Assembly (NCBI GenBank): GCA_000711775.1
Contig: ARYC01019334.1
Location: forward strand, 1-64,000
DNA from: Oxytricha trifallax
Taxonomy: Eukaryota > Ciliophora > Spirotrichea > Sporadotrichida > Oxytrichidae
Length of the DNA stretch: 64,000 bases
Reading direction: 5' to 3'
Below the pieces are notes generated by a model. That model saw only the letters and a program-made list of their open reading frames with translations. It was not told the origin of the DNA and made no database searches. Both the position numbers and the translations under genes were made by a program. Positions 35,274-48,188 of the stretch are shown piece after piece (position 1 is the first letter of the stretch; every line of letters starts with the position of its first letter).

Positions 35274-35798
35274 ATTATATATTTATATTTGTGATATGTT
35301 CTTTTTTAAGATTGAGATATCAAATTTATTTATTTTTTATAAGATTTAAATTCTATAAATGATGTTTACCTCACATAATCTTAATTAGTATAATTACCAG
35401 TCATTATAATTTATATTTTACTTTTAATATTTTACAAGAACAGAACTTATTTATTTATAATTTTTATTTAAGTTTAATTAACAAGACTTAGAATAAAGTT
35501 TATCACATATGTATGATCATCAGAAATCCCTAGCCTTTAAAATCAGTCAATCAGTTTTTACTTTAGTTTCTGAATCTACATTTACTGAAGCTTATTCTTA
35601 TTATAAGTCATTGCTTTATATATTTTATGAAATGAGATGTGTGTGGAGATTTTGAGTATTAACATCTGGATTTATAAATTGATCTAAATTCATCATAGAA
35701 TTAACTGACTTTTATTTCTGTTAAGCTACAGACTATTACTATTAGTCTGTATCGATTTAATCAGTGTTAGCTGCAGCAGGTTAATTGTATAAATAAAA
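35274..35798. other. AT-rich intergenic stretch with a small inverted repeat
   Basis: No gene seen. An 8-bp inverted repeat, ACAGACTA and TAGTCTGT separated by about seven bases, lies near 35728-35750. Confidence 0.4.
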
Positions 35799-37494
35799 TC
35801 ATAAGTTGAATTATAATTGAATAAAGACTTTAGATATTATAATTAATATAGAATTGTTTAAGTCATTTAGTTGGTCTTGCTCATTTTACTGCTGTAAAGC
35901 TTCATCACGAGCTTATTGTTCTTGCTATTATTATAATAGTTGCTACTCAACCAATCTTGCTCTATCATATAGTCTCAATCTTTATAGGTATCAATTTTAC
36001 AAAACGCATTAATTTAACGATATAAGAAACAATTAATTAGTTATTTTAATCTTCTTTCAATCCAGTCAGGGTGTAAGCACAAAAAGAAGTGAAAAACTAA
36101 AATAAACATTGTCCTGAAACTATAATATCAAGTTTATTATTACACAATTTATCTTACAATCTGTATATTTTAGATCGCTGCTGCAACCTCTCTTAATGCT
36201 CAGGATCATGTTAGGTTCTCAAGATACCTCCAAGTAAATTGTTCATAATCAAAATGTCATCTTGGTTTTGCTCTCCGTTATTTTACTCCAAATTTAGCAT
36301 TCTGCGCTGTCTATCGTAGTGCTCTACATATATTGTTCTCACATGGTGGCTATAAAAAGTTGAGTCTTTAATCATTCAAATATTCTTACAAATAGTAGCA
36401 AACTAAAAAGACTATAATGATCCATCTGTACATACCAGGGGCGTTCATTCCAAATATAAGCATAAACATGCATAGTTTTATCAAGAAAGTGAACTAAATA
36501 ATTGAATCATAGCCCAAGAATCTTATTGCGATATTTTCATTGAACTCTCCTCCCACATTCGAGCTTATGTTGTTAGCTGTCGTGTAGAAATGCAGGCGTT
36601 CTTAAAACCCTCGTTCCATTAATGGGAGTGTAGATAGTAATAAGTGAGATTTAGCAGAGAGATTGGTATCAAGCCCTTGTTACTAATAGTGGCCGAATGC
36701 ATCTGAGTCAGTGTTAATCAATTTTCTCCTAATAGAATGTTAAAAGGAATAATATTCGCTTACTCATTAAGGTCAATAATAGTCTTTCTATACTCTTTAA
36801 TCAATTCTCTCTCATACTTCATGTATTTATCGGTCAGAAACTAAAGATAAATCAGATACGTGTTAAAATCTGGAATAATTATTCTACTTACGATCTCTTC
36901 CTTTGTAATAGCTCTTCTTGGTGCTTACTAAGGAATTTATTATTGCTGAGGCTGCTATTGACCTTCATTTTCACTACCTAAATTGTCAGATTTTAAGTTT
37001 GCACTGCTAAAGTTGGAGCTATTCATATTGCTTGGATAATTGACTTTTGTGTAAATTTGTAAGTGAAAAATATGTGGTTCCACATTGGTCACTTTCTATA
37101 TAAAGAATTGTAGGTTAAGTTTGTACAAATAATTCATATTAAAATTTAGTTCCACTTATTGTTTATGAAAACTTACAGATCCAAGCACTTCTCTCAAAAG
37201 TTCCTTATTATCTCTTAATTTACCAGCATAGAATATTTTCTACTTCAGGGCTTTGGGCTTCATTGGATGTTAAGCCTCAATTTCCTTCTTGATTTATTCA
37301 ATCGAAGTATCAGGCTCAAATTTAAGCTGGATGTTTTGAATGTGTTCTTGAGGCACTTTAAACAATATTTCTATTTTGGAAGAGTCATTTGTCTAGTCAA
37401 TATTAATATTGTCTGAGGTAAGGGTTCTAGGGGCTTATTCATATGGCAGATAAGTAGGTATATCGATATCTGGTTAATCTTGATTATCGTTCAT
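35799..37494 (-). CDS. HERPUD/TMUB-like ubiquitin-like membrane protein
   Basis: An N-terminal ubiquitin-like domain (about residues 35-115: IQLKFEPDTSIEQIKKEIEA, QKIFYAGKLRDN) is followed by a polar linker, two hydrophobic segments (FTFLIKLCMFMLIFGMN and MYRWIIIVFLVCYYF), a third one (MFILVFHFFLCLH) with HPDWIERR, and a Gln-rich tail. The order resembles HERPUD/TMUB proteins of ER-associated degradation. Four or five GT-AG introns are visible (e.g. before KVTNVEPHIF and before FLTDKYMKYE). One IES, 35977-36047 (plus-strand pointer AATCTT), joins DWIERRL to RLYDRARL. Ends TGA 35799-35801. Confidence 0.7.
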
Positions 37495-37677
37495 TTTTAA
37501 AATCTTTATTTTTAATTTGTATTTGATCTTGTTTTGATTTAAGCAATTTCATGATTCTTTAATTTTTTCACGAATAATCACTGAAATATTTGCTTTACTT
37601 CATCTAAATATAGGCAGTTGTACATGTCTTTTTAGAAATGATAAATGCTGAGGTAATATACATCTGTAAATATATTA

Positions 37678-37975
37678 ATGAGTGAGGAAAAATCTATGAT
37701 GATGCAGGGATTACTATAAGCTTAGAGCGACAATGACGAGAGCCTAAATACATGTTTTTGCTTTTAGATTTTCAAAGTCAATTGAAAATGATGAAGTAAA
37801 TAGATATTCATATTTAGCAGTGAACAAAGATATTATATATGATGGAACTACACGAGAATCAAGATTCTAAAAATCTTAGAAAAGAAATGTAAATTTAGTA
37901 AGGCTGAATGGTTAGTCGAATGATAAATAGGTATAAAATGCATTCTTTACAAAATAATGGGCTAATATATTAATC
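37678..37975 (+). CDS. Small unrecognised gene facing the aspartyl-tRNA synthetase gene
   Basis: Starts MSEEKSMMMQGLLQAQSDND. A shift of frame near 37760-37790 is needed to reach a second tract with clear coding character (RYSYLAVNKDIIYDGTTRE, then SQKRNVNLVRLNG). The junction is probably a small intron or IES, and the true stop is not identified; the frame otherwise runs into the opposite-strand synthetase gene, so another junction near 37950 is likely. Confidence 0.4.
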
Positions 37976-37982
37976 TCTCTGT

Positions 37983-40034
37983 TCATGGTTTAAGTCTCTT
38001 TGGGTCTCTTGGGAACAATGAGCATTAAAAACTTAGTTTCATTTATATTAACAAAATATTTTAGCACTTTCTGATGTTTCTGATACCACAGTAAAGCTTG
38101 ACGACTCTCTCTAGACCGATACCGCAACCACCATGGGGTGGGGCACCATATTTAAATGAATCAATATAATCTTGAATGGTGGCAACTGGAATGTTGTGAG
38201 CTGTAGCTCTTTGAAATTTTTCATTGATTTTTATAAAATCTCATAAATTTAAGATATTTTATTAAGCTCTCTCAGCCAAGAATTCAGATTCGTGAATTCT
38301 TTGAGCTCCTGAGGTAATTTCTTCACCTCTCATGAAGAAATCGTAAGAGTTGGTATAGTTGGGGTCGTGGGGGTCCAACATGGTGTAGAATGGACGAGCG
38401 TTGGTTGGATATCCGTAAAGCATGTAGAAATCGGTATCATATTGCTCTCTTACAAGACGACCAAGTTGTTGCTCATTCAAGGTAGATAAGTCTTGAAGTG
38501 GCTCTTGAGTGTAACCTGCTCTTTTAAAAATATGTTTCTTTTTTATCTGCAGCGTCAAGCATCTTAACAGCTTCTTTGAAGTTAAGTCTGACAACTGGTA
38601 ACTTGCACTTGAATGGCTCGAAGTGATATTGGTCTTTAACAGATTGGAGTTCTTTGCCGAATCTCTCCTCTAATCCTTGGAAGATGTGAACGAACAAGTC
38701 AGCTAAGAGATCGAGAATTTCGAAATAGTGCTCCTTGAATACCATTTCTATATCGAGACCTGTGAACTCGCACAAATGTCTGTTAGTGTTTGAGTCTTCA
38801 GCTCTGAAAACTGGACCAATTTCGAATACTCTTTGCATATCTCCGCACAGAACCATCTGCTTGTAAAGTTGAGGGGATTGAGCTAAACAGGCTTCTTGGT
38901 CGAAGTAGTTCAATCTGAATACATTCAGAAAATGTTAAACACAATTTTAGAGCAAAGTAAAATAAAGCAATTTGTAATTAGCACCACCTTCAGAGGTACC
39001 TCCAATGAGTTTTGGTGAATGGATTTCGATAAAATCTTTTGTGTACAAAAATTCACGGAATAGCATACCAACAGCTGATTGAAGTCTCATCAAAGCTTGG
39101 TTAGCTGGAACTCTCAAATCGATAATTCTATTGTTAAGTCTAACATCTTGACCAACGACTGCAAGTTTGCCATCCTTTGACTCCTCTGCGTGTTGTTGCT
39201 TCTCCTCATCTTCTTGATTTTCAACCTTTCTACTGGCATCATCAAGTTAAGATCTTTTGAATTAAATTGAATTTAGGTTATTTAAAACAAGATTATATCG
39301 ATTTAATATTACAAGTTGGAATGGAAGCATGGGAACTGACTTGTTAACAACCCAAATTTCTTTGATTTGCAATTCAACCTTTTGTGAGCATGTTTGAACT
39401 GGCTTCTCTGGGATGGTAACGGTGGCCTTGATATCGATAATTGACTCCTTAGGGATCTTTGAGGTGAATGTGACCATACCCTTGCTGATTTGGTCATTGA
39501 CTGAAAGAACTGCTTGAACAGTGGCGAATTGCTCTCTCACAACGAGGAAGCACATCTTTCCAGTTCCACGAGTTGCGTGAAGTCTGGCTCTAACGAGAAC
39601 TTCTTGACCATTGTGTTCTTCAGTTAACTCTTTTACTGATGTGAAAGTTCTAGCATATCTAAGCTCAGGGTCTGACTGAGATCTGTTAAGTTCTAGTTCT
39701 CCGAATAAAGCAGCAGATGGATCATTAGGATCTTTCTTATATTCTTCTTCAACAGTCTTCTTCTGTCTTGCGGCTAATCTCTCTTGTTTCTTCTTCTCTT
39801 TATCATGCTTGGTGTTTTGCTTTGGTTGGGCTTGCTCGGTCTTTTGCTCTTCTTGTTGAGTTGGGACGGGGTCCTATTATTGCAATAATAATTATTAAAA
39901 TTTTAAAATTCGATGTGTCTTAAGTACATTCAATGATTTTATTTCCAAAAATGCATGCCATATAACTTTAAAATAAAATAAAATAAACATTTATAAAAAA
40001 GATTTAACTCTCACAATTCTTTATTGGCTTCCAT
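37983..40034 (-). CDS. DARS1: Cytosolic aspartyl-tRNA synthetase
   Basis: Class II synthetase of the archaeal/eukaryotic type. Lys-rich N-terminal extension, OB-fold anticodon-binding domain ([20 protein letters not shown]), then the catalytic core: motif 2 region [18 protein letters not shown] and [33 protein letters not shown], motif 3 [16 protein letters not shown] and the C-terminal [11 protein letters not shown]. Five clear IESs by pointer: 39883-40013 (CAAT), 39243-39311 (CAAGTT, 69 bp), 38923-38976 (ATT, 54 bp), 38205-38264 (AGCTCT) and 38021-38062 (AGCA, 42 bp). Near 38520 a 16-bp IES (pointer AAA) or a one-base indel is also required before RAGYTQEP. Three of the IESs are frame-neutral and TGA-free. 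Confidence 0.94.
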
Positions 40035-40835
40035 ATCTTTTTGATGGTCTGAATTACTTGTTAAATATTGTCTAATATTTATTTAATTTATGGTCAACTA
40101 GCGTGTAATTTTCTTATTAAGGTCAGCCGACCAATAAGAACTATTCCTGTTACTTTTTAATTAATTATCAATAGCTTATTATTGCCTAAAATCATTCATT
40201 ATGTAATTGTCTTTATAAATAATTGCAAATTTCTAAATAAAAACGTGCATATTTCTTATTTCCAGCGAAACTCTAGAGAAATAATTATATTTGCACGATA
40301 TTAATAATTCATGGTTATAAATTTCTTCTAAAAATTACTTTAATATTTCTCTAAATGAAATGATTGCATTGTTTCTCTTGAGAGATGAGTGTTCCTTATC
40401 ATTAATTATGAAGTATTAGCTTTATTCAATAATTATTTGACTTATTATTGACTATGTCGAAAGTATAAATTACTTGCTAGCAACATCTTTTATTTGTGAT
40501 TGATTAATTTGGTATAATTAAATATTGCAAATATTTTTAAGATTTTTGAGAAGGACTTAAATGATAAGTGTTGTAATAGCACTTAAATTCAATTGTAATT
40601 GTATTTAAATTTGTAAGTTCAGAGTTTAAGTATAAAACAAGAATTATGATATTAATGAAATAGTTAGAGTTAAAGATAAAAATGAAAAATTTAAAAGTTT
40701 AGTTTATAATCCTAAAAAATACTAATTATCTCAAACTTATATAGGACAATATATTAATGAAATTATGTTCAAACAGATAGAATTAGGAAAATCTCTAAAT
40801 TAATAATAATTAAATAAAACACGAAGAAAATATAA
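40035..40835. other. AT-rich intergenic stretch between divergent genes
   Basis: Promoter-side DNA for both the synthetase gene and the p24 gene. No frame seen and no promoter motif that I would defend. Confidence 0.45.
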
Positions 40836-42005
40836 ATGAAAAAAATATCATCTGTGCTTGGACTTTCTTCTTTGCTCTTTATCGCAGCAAATTTAATTAA
40901 TTATACTTAAGGAGTCTATTTTTATCTCTCTAAGAACCAAATAAAATGCTTCAAAGATGAACTTCTCAAAGAATAAGTAAGTTAAAAATTATAGGAATCT
41001 TTACTTAAATTTTTTATGAACTAATGTGATTTTTTTTGAAAAACTTCATATCTGCATATTTGATTTTATAAGAATATCTTGTCGATATATATTTATCCGC
41101 AAGTAATAAAAGAATCTTTCTACTTTGCGAGATTTTACTTTATCTAAATAGAGATTAAACTCACATTTTTTAATAGTAAATCAGTTTATAAGTGACTATA
41201 AAAGATCAATCAATTGTCGATTACATGTTGGACAACGTCGACTCCTCCTATATAACTTTGATGGCTTATGACCCAAGCAGAAATTAAGTACATTAGGATA
41301 GATTGCAAAGTGAGCAGTAATCTTTTTTCACTGCTAGATAGAGTAAGTTGGGAGACATCTCATTTTTCATTTTATTCTGGGTTCATAAACCACTTCGATT
41401 TGTAATAAGATTAATAATTTTGATATAGACGGTGAACACAAGGCATGCTTCTCAATAAGTCCAAACGCCTTTGGAAGCGTAGAGGGTCAATAAATCAGAG
41501 CTGAGTTCAAAATGACAAGCAACATTGATATCTCTGAAAGTAAGTTAATACATTATTACATGCTTGATATGATTTTTAATCTTAAAAATCATTAGGTTAG
41601 AGAGTGGCAAGCAGAGATCAAAAGAATGATAAGAAATAGACCGAATAGCAATAGCAAAAATAAGTTGAAGGAGGGGCTTCTAGCGGACACTTTACCTTAT
41701 TAAAGAGAAGAACTGAGAATATTCTAAAAACAGTTTTTATATAATTAAATTTCTGTTACTTATGGATTTTTTATGATAGACTACTACAAAAGCTTTATAG
41801 CCTATATATTTTTATTACAGTTAAAGACATTTTGAACAGACAGGACTACGACAAAGAGAGAGAAATGAAGTATCAAGAGAATCTAGAAATTCTGGACAGT
41901 GGTTTCACAAAACTTGTATTGATTCAAATTGGAGTGGTCGTAGCCTGTGCTATTTATTCAGTGATCAATCTGAAGAAATTCTTCGTTAAAAAGCATGTTC
42001 TCTGA
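40836..42005 (+). CDS. p24/TMED-family cargo receptor
   Basis: Type I membrane protein of the early secretory pathway. Signal peptide (SSVLGLSSLLFIAANL), GOLD domain beginning QGVYFYLSKNQIKCFKDELL with the paired cysteine in HKACFSISPNAFG, a coiled-coil stem (DILNRQDYDKEREMKYQ), one transmembrane helix (LVLIQIGVVVACAIYSVI) and a short basic tail NLKKFFVKKHVL, with the KKFF-type signal. IES 40979-41193 (pointer ATAAGT) and IES 41736-41822 (pointer ACAGTT) interrupt it. Two introns (about 41341-41428 and 41540-41595) lie between. The Gln-rich insert between GOLD and stem is longer than usual. Ends TGA 42003-42005. Confidence 0.8.
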
Positions 42006-42324
42006 TTCTTTATCACTTTAGAGAAATTAATATCAAATTATAAACATTTAAATAATTTGGAATTCTTGTATATACATTTTAGATTTTATACCTATAATGG
42101 TTATGATATAAATGAATATATCATTTTCATGATAATATCATAAAATTACAGTAATAATAGTAATTGTGAAACATAAATTTAAAGTACAGAAAATTATAAA
42201 TAAAAATAGCTGTATAATAAAATAAACATCAGACAACTCCAATAAATTTTAATTAAATTTATTTTAAGGATCTTTTCAATCAAAAGTTTAATAGTCATAT
42301 TTAATTTACAATTTATTATATTTA

Positions 42325-45300
42325 ATGGATTCTTAAAGGTCAACCAGAGTTATATTTTTATATATATATATATATTTATCAACCTCGACTTCTTAAAATT
42401 GTAAAAACCCTAAGAACACGAATAACTTAGACATACATTAAAACGTGAAGGAAGTGACTAGATTCACACCTAGGCGTCTTAATAAAATTGGGAATTTAAG
42501 ACAGAGGCTTTCTATGAATGATGGAATCACAAAGTTATTCAAAATTGACAAGAAAACTTGCTTAAATGATTGATTTTAATTTATATAAATTATTGTTATT
42601 TTTACAATATAAAGATTAGAATTCTTAAAAAAATTGAAAATTATAAAACAAAGTTTAAAATTTATTTTTAAATGATATTAATTACAGCGTAGGTAAGAAT
42701 CTGGGAAGCTTAAAATAACAAATTAATATAAAATTACCACAGAATTAACTAATAAATTCAGAGAGAACTCAGTTAGACATAAATATAGGTCAGTAATACA
42801 GTATTAAACCCCAAAACAATTATCATGATAAAATATTGCATTCAGTTAATAATTTGAGTGCCATTAAATAAAAATAAAACGATGGTGCTTTTAATTTTGG
42901 GTAAGATGATATCGCAAGACTTTAAAATAAGAAGTTTGTATTTTAAGATATTTTAATTTACTTCACTTAAAAAGAAAAAACATATGATTATAAACTATAT
43001 AAATTGATTAAAGTAAAATTTTAAGTTCAAATTGGACCTATCACAAATAAATCCCATTCCCTAGACTAATCAAAACAATCCTAAATTTCAATCAATAGAC
43101 TTATCTCAATATCAAAACATAAAGTAGAGCCTTCAAAATATCAATAACTCAGAGCATCATTATTCTAATTAGAGCAAGTACAATAATAATAAAAATACAT
43201 TGGAATATATGAAATTGTCAATTTATGATTTAATTTAAGATAGGGATCTATCTAATAATTCAAAGTCACCCACCACATCATTCCGAAGGCACTAATATTT
43301 CCTTGATATTATTCTTATTAAATATATACCAAATATGATTGAAAATCTTTTAATTAATACTTAAGTGATAATTGCATCTTGGACAGCCCAGAACTGAAAA
43401 GGAAATCTTTCATAAGATAAAAATAAGTGTAGTTAAAATTAAAACAAATCAATAAAAAGATTCAAGAAGAGTATGGGAAGGGTGGTTATATAGTAGTTCC
43501 CCCAAAACCCTTCGAAAATAACTGTAAATTGGACAAGACTAATTAAAATAATAGTCAGCCAGGCAAGGTGAAATTTATAAAATCAAGAGTTTAGCAACCA
43601 GTAGAATGTATAAGTTAAGATTAATCTGGACAAAACATTGAGAATTCTTAAAATTAAGGAATAGATGAGAATGTTTGTAATCAGTAAGCGCTTAAAAGTA
43701 GCAATCAAATGAACAAGCTGACTTCAGTCTCCTAAAAATATGAAATTTTTTACTATTTATTTTTATTAGGATGTCCATCAGCTAATCAAGAAAGATAAAG
43801 AATCCAGTAACTCTCCTGTTCTTTATATAAAGCATAATATTCTTTTCATTTTTTTTGAATGAAAAGAATTCTGTATATGGTTTATTAAATACATTAATTC
43901 TAGTAGCTGAAAGAACCAAAAAAGTGAAAACTTAGAATAAGCAGTAGGCATCTATAAATGATACCAGTTTCCTACCTCTCTTAAAGAAAGCAAGTAGAAA
44001 CGTTAAACATAGAATTTCAAGTGATAATAATTTGGATTTGCTAATGAATAGACAGAAATTAGGAAACATTAATTTTACTACAATTTAATGTGATCAATTT
44101 AATTTCTATAAACGGTTTTTATTGACAAAAACCCAATTTCTTATATCCTGTAATCTTTGAATATATTTTTCATAAACCTTCAAAGCATCAGCAAAATAAA
44201 GATTTCAGACATAAACTACTCATCTTATAAGAATTCCAGAGAGCCTTCCACCTTCAGAAATTAAATAAATCCTTTAGATTAAAGCTAAGACATACTTCAT
44301 TTATACCTATTTGTATATGAATTTATTTTAGTAGAATCTGTTTCATTTATTATATTATATGAACTTCCTGGCAATATCAACTTGCCAATATCATTTAGGC
44401 AAAACATTGATTAAATTAACTCATAAACTAACCGAAAAAACGTGATACATGCAGAGTACAATAGCATGATTTAACTCTTTGGAGATGGCGAATTAAATAC
44501 TCAGTAAAATAATTATAATGGGTAGTAACAGCTTAGTAGTAGATAGTTGAAGTAGAAGCTTCAGAATATGATCATGTTACAGAGATCTTCAAGAGATTTA
44601 TTAATAATTTTCATAATTAATTATATACTATATAAATAATTTATATTCCAATATATATCTAAATATTAATATAAAATTATATAATATTATTAGAGATGGC
44701 TCATTAGACAATTCAAACGTTTCTCAAATAAGTTAAAGCAAAATCCCTCTACATTAAAACGATAATCAACTTAATAATAGTAGTAGAGTAATTTTTCATA
44801 ATTCTCAATCAAGAACCCTCATCAAGAATACCTTGAATGACAGCTAACATATATTATAAAACTAGATCTTTTACTACAAAAAAGTATATAAATTTTCATG
44901 TTTTTTTCTAAAAAAAAGAAAAGACATTTTGACTATAAGTTTTCCCTTGAATTTCTACTTTATTTTTATGTTAAAATTTGAGTTATTTTTATAATTTATT
45001 TGTGAAATAATCCCACTGACAATCATAACTCAGCCAAAGCAAATGCTAATGGGAAATAACATCACAAACAATTCAAAGCAATTAGTTCATGAGTATGAAG
45101 ATGATTATGAGACTGACGATTCATCCAAGCACCCAGCTGAGGACAAAATAAACAACTTACTCACACAGATGAAAGATAATCTGGAAACTTATACAACAGA
45201 ATTATATACACTTTATAATAAGTCTTATTTTCTATTAAAAATTTAATGTTTTAAGTACAACATCCAATAAAAAAGGGATAATTGAGACTTTATTTAGAGC

Positions 45301-45367
45301 GAGATACATGGAATCGCAGAGATTCCCCAGCATTAAAAGATATAGAGAAATCCACAAAGAGTTATGA
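42325..45367 (+). CDS. Asn/Gln-rich protein split by many IESs
   Basis: Each pointer join restores a coherent frame from MDSQRSTSTSQNCK to RFPSIKRYREIHKEL and TGA 45365-45367. Clear IESs: 42346-42384 (TCAACC), 42571-42676 (TTAAATGAT), 42937-43027 (AAGTT), 43823-43911 (TTCT) and 45199-45262 (TACAACA); others must exist near 43290-43380, 43740-43780, 44090-44190, 44300-44390, 44600-44700 and 44830-45020. The protein is Asn/Gln/Ser-rich with a basic head (VTRFTPRRLNKIGNLRQ) and an acidic patch (EYEDDYETDDSS). No domain recognised; regulatory role only a guess. C4A4-like runs at about 42806 and 43500 are codons here. Confidence 0.65.
43823..43911 (+). other. IES with a perfect 12-bp hairpin
   Basis: Bounded by TTCT pointers. 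Inside it ATTCTTTTCATT (43839-43850) and AATGAAAAGAAT (43858-43869) form a perfect inverted repeat around a 7-base T-rich loop. Confidence 0.65.
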
Positions 45368-45588
45368 AAAAATTAATAAAATTTTGTAAGAAAATATTAT
45401 CAATCAATATAATTATTACATTTATTTGAATAAATCTATAATCATCTTTTAATTTCTTTAACAAATCATTCACATACTATGACCAATGAGCGAATTTATC
45501 TAAAATCTATTAAAATTTTTAAAGTATGTATATATTTTATTATTTACAATTGCTAAAAATTTGACTTTTGCTCAATCTATATATTCGA
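45368..45588. other. AT-rich intergenic stretch between convergent genes
   Basis: No gene seen between the stop of the Asn/Gln-rich gene and the stop of the minus-strand gene. Confidence 0.4.
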
Positions 45589-48188
45589 TCAACTCTTATA
45601 TTAATATTCTTTATTTCCATTCAGGTTTTACTATGTAAATTCAATTTAATTTTTATTCTCTATTTCTTCATCACCTCCTTTATCTAATTATATTTTTCAA
45701 TAATATTATATATTTATATAAATTTGGTTGTATAATATAATTATTATACTATTATTTTTATTATAACTAAGAGTGCCATGCTATATCTGTAATCCTCCTC
45801 GAAACTATCTCTATCAATTTTCTTGGTTACTTTTTTAAAGTCCTCTTTTTTCTTCCCCTGTCTCTCAAACAATGATTGTCTATTATTATTTTTACTATGT
45901 TTATTATTTATTGCAGGTTTTTAACTGAAAATATTCTAGAAATTTGGCTATATTTTATTTTCTGGTTGGTGATTATTATAAAGAATAACGAAATTTTAAA
46001 TATAAATATCACAGATAAATCGAAAATGTTTGTGTGAGAAATATCTTATAATAATTTATAACAGTTTTTTTTATTTATATAAACGCATATTTTAATATGT
46101 ATAATATTATCGGATTTTTACATATTTTAAGAATTATTATTATTCCAGAGACAACACAATAGATTTTGCATACACCAAAGTTTTAATAAATTTGCCTTAC
46201 TTTCAGTTGTTTTATGTTAATCCTCATAATCATTCACAAATAAAGTAATGATATAAAAGAGTTTTATTTAAAATATATATATTAAATTTATATATTGCTA
46301 TTATCTCTTGGCAAGTTAATTTTGAACTTTTACTTAGTCGACAACCTCCTCAATCCAAATACATTCTATATAAAATGGTAATAATTATTTAAATACATTC
46401 ATATTGAAATGCTGTATAGTAATTATTTTTAATATATAATAAATATATTCATATAAATTCTAATTGGCGATTAATTCATTCTCGTGCTCCTCATCGTAGT
46501 CATTCTTGGAGGAATAATGTGGATATTTAAGTACCTTATTTTTCTTGGTTAATGCCAGATGTTCCTCAGTTTTAAAGAACAAGCAGAAATTGTCCATTCC
46601 AGTCTCAAATGTATTCTGTGATGGATGCAGGACTAAAAATAATGTTTAGTATGATTTTAACATTCTAAAATTTCGGCGAGAAATATAAAAAGGTTGAGTA
46701 AAAGAGTAATTTAAAAACTACAAATGTTACATCTTAATGAGAGATTTTAACTTACTTGGGGAGTTTTCATCGATTTTTCCATGAGTTGTGGCTTTTTACA
46801 AGGCGAAGAGGTCACTTTACATTTTCAAACGATAATCCTTAATTTTATGATTGAAATGCTCCAAGCAGTGCATGATTGTATCTGATATTTTATGACTTGA
46901 AGGGATTGATAGCTACATAAATGATTATTTATACCAATATAAAAAGTTGTTTATAGAAGATTCGCTTTTTATATAATCATGATAAAATATTAAACTTACG
47001 TAGAGTTGATAGTGTGAATCGTCAGCTTTCAGCCATAGATTGATTTTAACAGTGAAATATTCAGGTTTTTAATTTATCATGCTAAATTCACTCCCTCTAT
47101 AGTAACCAACTTAGTTGCCTCCACCCATCATGATTTGTGGTATCTATATTTGGTCAGTTTACTTATTTATAGTAAAAATAGTGTAAATTCTTTTGCTCTT
47201 ACCTAAAACGAACCATTTTGAGAGGTATAAGATGAAAACATGCTCTATCTGTCTATATTACTGGCTCCTTCTTGTTATTAATGATGATAATTTAATTGGT
47301 GACTTCCTTAAGTGTGTGAGTGATGAAATGGAGGGAGAGCTCCACCCGTACCTCCCGATGATACTTACCCCCCATTCGCCTGATTTGTTGAGCTTTTCAA
47401 AGCATTCACCAGTTAGTCTAGTGGATCGTAACAAACATAAAAATTACAATGATATATGATCGATTGGATATTCCTTCTCTCTATCATTATTATGATCTTC
47501 CTGATCAAATTCATAATCATCTTCTTCTAATTCATCATCACTCTACACACCACCTCTGTTAATATTATTTTGCTTTTAATTTCTATTTCTCAATTATATT
47601 TCATTTTAACCATCAATTTCATCGTCTTATATAATTGATGAAATTTATTTGATTATTCGCTTTTTACTATCTTTTCTGTCTAAGCTATTAGTGTTTTACT
47701 AAGTATCATTTGAAAATGCTGCAGTACTGTTTTATTGTTAAAATCATAATAAAAAACTTATAAGTTTTGAAATATATTTTATCTTATTTTTTATATATAA
47801 AAAACACTTTCCTATACATTAAATTACAAATTATTTCATAAGAATTAAAAAACAAATATATTATCACAATATTGGTATTAATAGGGAGAGGTTTGATTTG
47901 ATAAAGTGCTGTTTTACTTATTTTACTGCTTCTAACTTCAATTATTATTCATTGATAACGAGTGTTTTAAACCTGGTTGTTACTGATTCTAGTGTGTTGT
48001 AATTAAAGGCGCTTACAATTGGGTTTGCCGAGGGGAATCTAAAATCAAAGTTAAACATAAATTTATTGTTTATAAGTACTTTTATCACAATATTATCAAA
48101 TTTACAATGAAAAAAGAGTAGAAAAATAAAACTCAAAGAAAATATGTTAACAACTTAAACTACACATACCCTGAATATTCTGATTCAT
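45589..48188 (-). CDS. Possible SIN1/AVO1-like protein, many interruptions
   Basis: Starts MNQNIQDSPRQTQLQA after a short intron, with a Gln-rich head, an acidic tract (DDELEEDDYEFDQEDHNN), then a globular part with YFTVKINLWLKADDSHYQLY, IPSSHKISDTIMHCLEHF and VLHPSQNTFETGMDNFCLFF. The last three resemble, in order, the CRIM region of SIN1, a TORC2 subunit; this is a resemblance judged by eye. Junctions include pointer TAAAACAG (about 47750-47905), CGATC (about 47435-47465) and TTAG (45684-45766). An in-frame TGA (47938-47940) lies in the Gln/Asn-rich head (NNN, TGA, SQKQQNKQ). Ends QYKS at TGA 45589-45591. The part between 46020 and 46300 is not resolved. Confidence 0.45.

Noticed and set aside
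42800..42815. CCCCAAAA run as another telomere-like block
   Set aside because: It lies in frame inside the Asn/Gln-rich gene and reads as Pro-Gln-Asn codons between well-supported pointer joins.
43498..43511. CCCCCAAAACCC as a telomere-like block
   Set aside because: It encodes Pro-Pro-Lys-Pro in a continuous coding frame of the same gene.
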